Positions 55,159 to 64,000 of a stretch of DNA of 64,000 bases are shown one piece after another (the stretch's first letter is position 1; the number at the start of each line of letters is the position of its first letter). The notes beneath the pieces were generated by a model. It worked only from the letters and a program-made list of their open reading frames with translations, made no database searches and was not told the origin of the DNA. This DNA comes from Sanghuangporus weigelae (lineage: Eukaryota > Basidiomycota > Agaricomycetes > Hymenochaetales > Hymenochaetaceae): the NCBI GenBank assembly GCA_033182465.1, contig CP137318.1, forward strand, positions 992,001 to 1,056,000, given 5' to 3'. A program made the translations under genes and the position numbers.

Positions 55159-55972
55159 ATGTCCAACACGAGCTCGCCGAACTCTTCCGGTCTTCCACCC
55201 CAGCAGTCTAAAGCCCTTCCGGAACGGCCTGTAGAGCCGACGGAGGAAAAGATCATTTCCGCCATAAAAGATGTACTTAGTCCGAGTCTTAGTCTTAGTA
55301 AAGCACATTGTCTGACGTGTTCGATAGCTATATACCTGCAGGCCGAGAGAAGTCAGCAACATCCCGTTTCAGCGAATTTATGTAAGCTGGTATTGATTCT
55401 TTCGGTTTACTTTTCCAGACGACCTACGAGGCCTATGCAAAGGATGCTGTTTTCAAAGATCCAGTCGGTATCGCAGAGGGTGTAGAATCTATTGATGCCC
55501 AATTCAACGGTCTTGCAAAGGTAGTGTACATTTCAAGGATAGGTTTGATTAAACATACGATCGTCGACGATTCCTCTAGATTTTTCCTCGAGCAGACATC
55601 CAGAAATTCCGCGTTCTGAAGAGTCCGGACAGTCTGCCACCGCGCACGATTCTCATTGACCAGGACGTTGCATATTTCCGCGACCCTTCCTCTTCCTCGC
55701 CCACCAAGGTAGGTCTACGCGTCATCTTTCGGTTGAAATTCGTTCCGAAATATCTGACGCACGACCTATAACTCCAACAGACTTTGAATTCTCTCCTCAC
55801 GATCTCCACAAATGAACAAAACCAAATAACGCGCCTCGTAGAAGAGTGGGACCACCAACGCGACGCAAGCAAAGAAGACGGCTTCTTCGGCTTGCTCAAC
55901 GACCAACGCAAGAAATTAACCGCCAGTCTTGTGAATAAAGTAGTCGGAAGCAACCAATCCAAAGGCGACTGA
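55159..55972 (+). CDS. NTF2-like (SnoaL-type) fungal protein, unknown function
   Basis: Exons that join well are 55,419-55,520 (TTYEAYAKDAVFKDPVG), 55,580-55,708 (IFPRADIQKFRVL) and 55,781-55,972, preceded by a first exon with EKIISAIKDV and a small one ending 55,381 (NIPFQRIY). The join between the first two is not settled: several GT sites around 55,270-55,310 are possible. The product is roughly 190-200 residues with a cone-shaped NTF2-like fold, common as uncharacterised fungal proteins. If translation begins at the in-frame ATG near 55,060 instead of 55,159, the protein gains an arginine-rich, acid-free leader (RAAPPIQISRRILVPASP) that could be a mitochondrial presequence. Confidence 0.65.
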
Positions 55973-56291
55973 GAGATCAGAAAAGACCCAAAGACGCGCT
56001 GCCGACGAAGACAACACGACCGTTTTTCTGCTTATTTATTATTTTGTTAGCTCCATCACAATTACTGTAGCTTAGATTTAATTTATGTCAGGGATGTGAG
56101 TGTACCACTTCGATTCGATAATGAAAACCGGTTATCATGCAAATTGCTGGGAAACAAAAGTAGACTTCATTGCCGAGCTATCTTCGCGTACAGGCCAGAC
56201 AAATGGTTACAGGAAACTGAGCTCGGAATACCTTCATTCATTTACAACAAGAAAAAAAGGACGAGGCATTGACGTTGCGATCTACTACTGT
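55973..56291. other. Spacer between convergent genes
   Basis: 3' ends of the NTF2-like and Tra2-like genes; no feature recognised. Confidence 0.4.
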
Positions 56292-57316
56292 TCAGTAGCG
56301 TCTGTCATCATATTTGCGGTCAGAGCCACCCCTGTCACCAATGAGCAAATTCAGTCGTTCATCCATAGGAAAGACAATATTTCAGATGTCACCTGTCACG
56401 GTCCCTGTCTCCACGTCCATTATAACGATCGCCGCGGTCATCGTAGCGCCCACCACCGCGATATTCGTCGTAACGGCCTCCTCGGCGATCATCACGGTAG
56501 TCACGGGAGTACCGTGAATCATAAGGACGAGGATCGTAGGGCCGTTCGTCTTGTAGCAGTCAGATTAAATCAGTGTTTGGCACATCGAAGAAGTATCATA
56601 TAGCGTACTGTCTCCCCTACGTTTCGGCGGGCCGTAGTACCGTCCTGGAGTGGGCGTTCTAGCCCGAGCACGCCTTGCCTGTGTATAGTCCCATGAGATT
56701 ATAGTTGACTCGAATGAAATATGCAAGATATACCTTCTCGACACTAATAATTTTACCGAATTGTTTGGTCGCATTTAAGGCATTGATCGCAGCATCCGCC
56801 TCTTCGGGCGTCTCCATAGTCACGAAAGCGAAGCCGCGAGATTCCTTGCTGTGGGGGTCGTACATAATAGATGCCTTTTGAACCTGCGAAAAAGAATTTT
56901 ACTTAGTCCGCACGACAAAATGCGAAACAGAAGCGACACATACGCGGCCGACTTTAATAAACACTGCCTCAAGGGCGTCGTTGTCCACGTCGTTGGAAAG
57001 ACCAGAGACGTGTAAATTATTGCCCGGATTTGTGTTCTCTCGTCTGTTTCTATAGACCGATACCCGATGAGCTGAAAATTGCTTGTTTTGCTGAAAGGAC
57101 TTACTCTCTGTCCCTGTCGTCTCTGCCGTTGCGCACACCAGGACTCCTGCTCCTGCTCGAGCGACGTGGAGGAGCGCTATCACCATGTCCAGGCGACCTA
57201 CCACCTGCAGGCGGCCAGCCCGAGTCATCAGCTGCTGTGCCTACACCAGGAGCATTGACCATAGTTGCATCCTGCGTGGGAATGCTAATGCCTGCTGCTG
57301 AACTCGGTGGGCCCAT
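56292..57316 (-). CDS. Tra2-like RRM splicing factor
   Basis: Six exons (57,105-57,316; 56,944-57,049; 56,734-56,883; 56,621-56,678; 56,393-56,549; 56,292-56,331) give 240 residues. The N-terminus is proline/glycine-rich with an RS segment (PPRRSSRSRSPG). One RRM spans about residues 75-150: RNP2-like NLHVSGL, RNP1-like SRGFAFVTM. After it comes RARTPTPGRYYGPP, the linker that marks transformer-2 proteins, then a C-terminal RG/RY/RD-rich tail (DDRRGG, GRGDRDRDRGG). Such proteins bind exonic enhancers and steer splice-site choice in the nucleus. Exons of 58 and 40 bp lie in the tail. The tail differs from the RS2 domain of animal Tra2 in having fewer serines. Confidence 0.85.
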
Positions 57317-58264
57317 ATCTTGAGATTGCCAGGCTAGGAGAATGACGGGACAGTCGGTCAGAAATCGAAATTAGGAGATTAAGCAGGCCCGATGAGATAC
57401 ACAATGCCGAGTAATAGCGACGAAGCGACAGATGAGGGTAGGGATGGTGATGGGTGACAAACGTTGGGGCCGAATGGCATAGCGAAAAGAGCGAGGCGAA
57501 TTTAGAAAGACTAGCGCGCGGTGAAGGTGTGCGGAGAACGGGCCAGCCAAAAACACCTGCATCATTTGCTGGCGGACCAGAAGCACAAAAAATGCACGGA
57601 AAATTTTCTGGGTTTCATACTGGTCATAGAGGACCATGCCGCACTTTATAGCCTTCAGCCATAAGTGAAAAAGGTCATCGAATGAAGATAACGATGCTAT
57701 ATGCTGCAAGTTCTGTAACCACTGGAAATCGTGACGCTCTCTCGAACGCTATGACAGAGAAAAGAAGCACGAGGAGTTGTAAAGGAACGAGCCGTCGAGC
57801 CAGTTGTCGTCGGCGGATGCTGGATGTTGAACAAACGTACCGTCGTCCATGTCGAATTTGTCGAGTAGATGGTGAGGTGGTGGTAGTTGATGGAAGAGAA
57901 TGGTCTGACGGTGGCAGTGGCAAGTCAAGCTGTTGGCGCGTTGTTTGTACAGCTTTGACCTCTCTCCTTTAAGGAAATAAATTCCGAAAGCCGAATTGAC
58001 TCGCCTTCGACGACTGATGCGATTATACGCGCCATGGCTCACATGAATAGACCTTTCTAAGTATATCCATTGGCAGAGGATAAACTACATATAGGGCAAT
58101 AAAATGCAACATCCCAAGAAAATGATATAAGGGCGCTCAAAGGGCGGCGGCGTACACATACGTTCACTTGTTCACATACATTAGTATGGACATCTTCAAG
58201 GGTCATGATATTGCTCATACAATTCCAATATGATCTACAAGTAACAGAAGATGATGCCGCGTCC
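57317..58264. other. Intergenic, nothing firm
   Basis: About 0.95 kb between the Tra2-like start and the end of the ABC transporter gene. A minus-strand frame at 57,749-58,042 contains an acidic segment but no recognisable domain or splice partner, so it is not called. Confidence 0.4.
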
Positions 58265-61200
58265 TTAACAAAGGTTCGCATACCAGCGTTTCTTAGGCGT
58301 CCGTGCAACAGAGCCCTCTTCCTTTATGTTGTTTGCCCTGATCACCTTCAAGAACACGCTCTCCAAGCTGACTCTCTCGACGGTATATTCAGAGAAGTCT
58401 CCGTGCTCAGATAGAATCCTGAACAAACTCGCCAATGTTTGCTCTTCATTATCGGAGCCTACCGGTACTTCGAACCGGGTCGCAACATCATCGGCTCTTC
58501 GAGATCCAGGTATGCGGGCCATGAGCTCCTGTGCTTTCGTCACCTCTTCTCGAGTGCGACATGAAAAATGAACTTCGTAAATAGGGAAACGGTCTGCTAG
58601 GGAACCCATCGAGCCGATGGCTGATGGTTGCATACAACTGTGAATAAACTACTTTCTGATGAGCAGGCAGGAGTATACATACCCAACATCTTTCTCGCGA
58701 TAATTCCGACCTTGTTTGCCAAGGCAGATGCCTCCTCCATGGAGTCTGATATCGAAATCTTGGTGAGGTGTGCTACGACAGCTGATTGATGCACTCATGA
58801 GTAGTTATCACAACTGCCTTGCCGATCGCAACATTTCTCAGCGTTTCCCACATCTCACGCTTCATCTTCGCATCAACGCCGGTTGAAAATTCGTCTATCA
58901 GGATAACTGATGGGTTTCCTGTAGACAATATCAGTAAACTCGTCTAAGAAGTGGCACACTGGTGGTGAAGATATACCAATTAGCGCAATTGCCAAAGAGA
59001 GCTTCCGCTGATTTCCTCCTGATAACTTGCTAGCTAATCTGTCTGCATATGGAGCCAACGCGGTCGAGTCAAGAATTAGATCAATATTTTCGTTCAACTC
59101 CGAACCCCTGTAAAGTCCTTTCAGCCGGCCATAAATAGCCAGGTGTTCGCGTACGGTGAGCTGCGAGTCTATCGCAGTAAACTGCGGACAGACACCCAAA
59201 GACAAACGGGCCGTCCTCGGGTATCGAATGACGGACGTGTTCTTGATAAGAACATCTCCCTGATCGGGAACTAGGTCTCCGCCTGGAAGAGATGATCAGA
59301 ATAGGAGGCAGCAGAAAATTCGTTGCAGTGGCTTACGGATGATATTAAAAGTGGATGTCTTTCCGGCTCCATTCGGTCCAAGTAGTGCGAAGATGGTATC
59401 TCCAGAAACCCTGAAGCTCACGTCGTCCACTGAATTGATGGTCGAACCAGGATACTGCTTGGAAACGTGCAAAACACGCAGAGGATCAGAAGAAGATTCA
59501 ACCGCATGTGCTTCTTCTTGAACATCTGCCGGTATGTCGTCATTCGTTATTTCCGACGACGAGGCTTTTTTGTTGCGTCGGAAAATCGAAGATACCGTTT
59601 CGGCAAGTTTGGATCCGGAATCAAACCAAACGAGGAAGGCGAAAAGAACGATGGAATAGACAATGAGATAGATGATCGGACCACCAAATTTATTCACAGT
59701 TCCTAACGAGTTTGTTGATATCCCTTCGTTGGCATCACAAAGCAAAGAGAACAAGTTCACTGAAACGAAGGATGCGCGTATCTGAGCAATGGTCGTAAAT
59801 CAGAATCACTGAGGGCAAACGAAATACGCTAAACCCACCGGACTAGCCACGGGAGAAAGGACCGAAAGCGTATAATCTGTGAAAGACGTGAGCCCTAGCA
59901 TCCGCACAGGATAGGAGACACTTACGAATAATGCTGACCAATCGTGGTGCATCCGACGTTTTTGCGTAAGTGTAAGTCAAAAGGTATCCAGACATATAGA
60001 GCTAGAGTAGTGACAATACGTGGGTGTACAGAGGAAACAATATGGTAACGATCTCTTACGGTCCCCATAATGACTTGATAACCAGCAAGCATCGCAAATG
60101 CTGCGATCGGAGAATGAGTGACCAAAGAAATGCAGTATGCGAACAGAGTCCCTGCTATTCCATAAAGCACAAGGACAACCCACTACGGAGTGCCAAACGT
60201 AAGATCTCAATATTTCCACGGAACAACTTTAAGAGCGACTCACAAAGTATCCAAGACCATGTAATTGAGTAGTCACGACTGCGAACACGATGATGATAAT
60301 TGTTACAGCTGCTACCGCGAATATCAAATCGAACATGAGATGGCCGAGCCAGAGACCGATAGGATCGGCTAAACCGTTCGACAATTGCATTGCTTGCACA
60401 GATGTTTTACGCTCATTGGAAACATATAGTGTATAGAAGGCGGGGAAGACGGCCTATGGGATTTGAATGTTTTGAGCTTTCACTAATCCAGTAAGCAGGA
60501 AAAGACATACCATAGCAATCAAGAAAAATATATTCCATCTGAGAGCGGTAAGTGTACCAACATTCAGTCCGGCGAACGTCTGAAGCCTAGGCGTAATTAG
60601 CCTGGGAACACCACTGCCTTGCCCGGTTGAATTCAAGGCATTGTTGAACAGAATGTTAGTTACAAGGTTCAGCAAGGTCGGACCCGTCAGTCCAGGTGGA
60701 CTAGCTTCCCACGCGAATAAAGAGCTTCCAGTGGACAAATCCAGGGAAATTCCGCCAAGGGATAAGTTGCGGGAATTCTCACTGACTTCTGATATGAAAG
60801 ATGAGTTGTCCTGTATGTTTGAAATCTGGAGCGAGGCACTCGAGAACCCGAGTGTCTGCATGATGTCCGGTGGTGATGTTAAGAGCGAACCATCACCCGG
60901 TTGGTCAAAGCCCGAAGTAAATGCAAGGGGCGATTGCGGGAGGAACAGTGTTGTGTTCTGGATGCCGGTCGAGTTCCTTCGGACTGTGTTTGTACAGGTC
61001 TCCGTTCTCGAATCGAGGAAGAATAACGGTATGCATGAGCCTGCAACAGCAACAACCAGTGAGAGAACAGGTGTGAGCCAGCTTCTGCGCGCAATGATGA
61101 GACGTTTGTGGAATATTGTGAAGGCTTGGGCAAAAGGCGAGCGCTTTCTTCCTGTAGTCAACTGAAGGATTCTAGGCGAGTTTGCCTCTGCGGAAGACGA

Positions 61201-64000
61201 CTCCTTGGTATCCACCCGTTGCACAGTGGATGGATAAATCAGATTTGGTTTATAATCGGTGGGTAATCCTTGGCCATGCTCTTTCATCAAACTCAGGAAG
61301 ATGTCTTCCATAGACGTTCCATGGACATCATACGACGCAATACCTAATGTGCCCTTTTCCCGTTCAATGAGATTGAGAACTTCGGCAACTTCCCTCGAAT
61401 CCTTCGTCTGTAAATGATATAATGCACGAATATCCGTGTGAGAAATTAAGTACGCCTCCGGCGCTACGGTGTGAATCTTCTCTAGTATTTCAGTATTCGG
61501 ACTCAGACGCGTCTTCTCCGATGTTTCAGGAGATACCAGCGTTACTTGCACAGAATATCCACGGCCGAGAGAAGACTTCAGAGACACAGGGGAACCGGCC
61601 GCAACAAGCTTGCCTGGCGCCGCAAGTATGACAACAGAGTCCCCGATCAATTCGCTCTCATCAAGGAACTGGCCAGAATATCAATTGGTGGAGATACTGA
61701 ATCAGCGTGGAATGCTTACATGTGTCGTGAATACAATAGTCCTATCTTCACGGACGGACATGAGCGTTCGCCACAGTGCTCGTCTTGATAGCGGGTCAAC
61801 ACCAGAGGTGCATTCGTCCACCAGAACAACTGTTTTACGTCTGTCAATCTAAGCAACCAAATTTATCTCGAAAACGGACGTACTCTTTGATCCGCCCACC
61901 AGACCAATCGCAAGCTGGAGTTTCCTCTTCTGTCCTCCGCTCAGCGTCGCGGCGTTGGCATGTATCTTTTGTTCTAAGTCGCAATCCTTCAGCAGCTGAA
62001 TAAGATCCTCATCACCTCTGGAACCATGCGGACGTTTAATCGCATCCCAGACTTTCAGAGTTTGCAAGCAAGTTAAATCTGGGAATAGAACGTTTTTCTG
62101 CGGGACTATTCCGAGCACTCCGTGCTGTAGCTTTGAAGACCCATCTTCGTATATCACTTCTCCGGAAGTTCGACCCTGTAGACCAGCGAGAATTGACAAG
62201 ACCGTTGACTTCCCAGCGCTAATTACGATATTATTCATTGATCATGTATTCAGAATAAATGGATACTCACCCATTTGATCCAAGTAGAACAAAAATCCCT
62301 GTCTTCGGAATATCCAGAGTCAAGTCCGCGATCGCAGTGACATCTGGCTTCTTCCAGTTGTACCACGGGGACTTATACGTCTTGTTTAAGTTACGAACTG
62401 AGATAGCTACGCCTGGAGATGGAAATTTCGTATCACTCGTGGATGGTGACTTGCGCGTCCCCAAACACCAGAGCCAGGATGATTTCGGCCGCGATCGTGG
62501 TGGCTCTCGAGCATCATACATCCTCTTTTCCCACCAGACCGCTACTAGAGGCCATGCAATAATACCAATCTGAAAGAGAATCAGATAGATTTGTTTGACA
62601 AAGGCGCAACGAGACTCACAAGAGCTGCAATTATTAACGGTAATAAGGTTAACTGATTATCCGGGTCTTCTTGCAGCAAGTTTGTCGGGGTTCGGTGATT
62701 TTCAAATCCGGCTATTGCGCGGACAGCGAAAATGTAGAATCCAGGCGGAAGAATGAGAGTATAGATGAACGCTGCTCCATCAGAAGCGCCTCCAAAAGCT
62801 TGAGCAATAACGGCGAAGACTATAGCCAAGAAGGTCGTAGCAACGGCAGCTAACTGAGGAGATTGTCCAAAGGGAGCACTGACGAAGAAAGACCAGCTGG
62901 CTAAGGAGAGTCTATAATCCGCAAGCCGCACCAGTAAGCTCAAGAAAGTTAATGGTAGACGAGATACAAGACTAACCCCAGCAAAAGATGCACGAGAAGC
63001 ACGATAACGATATGCGTCTGGGAGAAAATCCGAAAATGCCAGATGATTGCGATGATGATCCAAGCAGGAAGATATGCAAGCGTTAGGCTTGCATACCATG
63101 ACCTACAGAACAATCATCAATAAGAGAAACGATGTCGTGAGGTCTCTTTTTGTCGTACAGTATTCTTGCAGACTCCCGCAGCCCCATAGCTTGTTGATGG
63201 CTCGTGAGTAAATTTGCTCGTTCACCCATATAAAAACCAGGAAGCTGGTATGCAATTCCAATGTAGTTGACAAAACTGCAACATAGATGAGACGATTGGA
63301 GGAAACTGCCAGCGGCGTTGCTACTTACAGTGCGAGTACAAGAAGTTCTCGAAGGCCACGGACGTAACCTTTTAATACCATTCAGAACTCTTCCCAAGAA
63401 GCAGAGAGATTGAATGTTTACTAAGTCGGATTTCCTCAAACTGCTCTTCATTCGTTTCCTGCGTATAAGGCCTATAGTTTTTCAGCATCGACGAATAACG
63501 AATAACACCAAGTGGTCTCACCATTCCAAAGGTGTGGGGACTTCTCTTCCCGTTTGTAGCTCGATGATAGCCTGAACAGAGCATGATAAATCAACACAAC
63601 CTTGAGACACAAGATTGATTTACTGAATCAATTGCCCACTGAAGAGGAAGCACTCGTTTCTCATAATCACTCGAATGGTCCTCAACATCAACATGGATTA
63701 ATCCACCATCCACGAAGATAGTATAATTCAGCGTAGCGTTATCCCCGGCAGACGAGGGCAAGGAGTCAAAAGAAACCGCAGCAAAGCACTCTGAGAACAG
63801 ATTGAAGTTCTGCGGACAGGCTTCGACAATATCGTCCCTTGTCGCTAATTGATGAACGGTGCTCATTTGGTCGCTCGTGAAGCCACTTGTGACACGAGCC
63901 ATAATGTCGGCCGGAGAAGGCGTCCCAGAACCGTTGGTTCCATCTACCCAGTAAAGCGAAAGGGAAGTGTCTATGTTGTCGTTGAGAGGATGGATTGCAG
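58265..64000 (-). CDS. ABCA-type full ABC transporter, 5' end beyond window
   Basis: Many exons between 64,000 and the stop at 58,265 (KKRWYANLC). Order: a luminal domain at the right edge (63,600-64,000), membrane domain 1 (62,580-63,570), nucleotide-binding domain 1 (about 61,400-62,450), membrane domain 2 (59,600-61,150), nucleotide-binding domain 2 (58,680-59,500) and the ABCA regulatory tail. Domain 1: Walker A GSNGAGKST (split by an intron near 62,220-62,270), signature LSGGQKRKL (near 61,940), Walker [11 protein letters not shown] (near 61,810). Domain 2: GPNGAGKTS (near 59,365), LSGGNQRKL (near 59,010), [12 protein letters not shown] (near 58,890). Both have the ABCA-type GVD after Walker B. 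All catalytic motifs are intact, so a functional lipid or sterol exporter is likely; the substrate cannot be told. Domain boundaries are approximate and the N-terminus is outside the window. Confidence 0.88.

Noticed and set aside
57749-58042. 97-residue minus-strand frame with an acidic segment
   Set aside because: No start context, no splice partner, no recognised family; it is not a convincing pheromone precursor since it lacks a C-terminal CAAX box.

Overview
The window is nuclear DNA of a filamentous basidiomycete, most likely an agaricomycete (mushroom-forming fungus). Reasons: very intron-dense genes with 45-65 bp GT..AG introns, micro-exons, small divergent promoters, and best-remembered protein relatives in Agaricomycetes. 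There are no operons, ribosome binding sites or CRISPR arrays; genes were rebuilt by joining exons at GT..AG sites that keep the reading frame, so single-base errors in coordinates are possible.

Left part, 1-11,350: a mobile-element and gene-fragment zone. From the left edge come the 5' part of a Ty3/gypsy-type LTR element on the minus strand (gag plus three unusual upstream reading frames), a tyrosine-recombinase gene with all catalytic residues but no visible N-terminus, a 31-bp minisatellite, a convergent unknown gene, a decayed HSP70 gene piece, a three-copy GC-rich tandem repeat, and a nested pair of terminal-inverted-repeat elements. The inner one (8,608-11,106) has about 0.4 kb inverted repeats, a 3-bp target duplication and carries an intron-containing fragment of RPB1, the largest RNA polymerase II subunit. 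This Pack-TIR element is the most striking object in the window.

Right part, 11,450-64,000: ordinary housekeeping genes, closely packed. In order: inositol monophosphatase (+), nucleolar GTPase NOG2 (+), an RS-rich protein (-), importin-9/Kap114 (+), an F-box protein (+), a mitochondrial RF2-type release factor (-), a small membrane protein (+), two tandem paralogues of unknown function (-,-), COG8 (-), delta-COP (+), a membrane-anchored PD40/amidohydrolase (-), ubiquitin-ribosomal protein L40 (+), UTP14 (+), an NRAMP metal transporter (+), cytochrome oxidase subunit Va/VI (-), a POFUT-like glycosyltransferase (+), an RWD-domain protein (-), an NTF2-like protein (+), a Tra2-like splicing factor (-), and an ABCA-type transporter (-) that runs off the right edge.

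Functional themes: ribosome biogenesis (NOG2, UTP14, L40), Golgi traffic (COG8 and delta-COP share a 153-bp divergent promoter), mitochondrial function (release factor, COX) and RNA processing. Points worth a second look are the RPB1-carrying element, the recombinase with its companion gene and minisatellite, the SPF-bearing RF2-type release factor, the ATG-only first exon of delta-COP, and two genes (importin-9, the small membrane protein) whose frames do not join cleanly.
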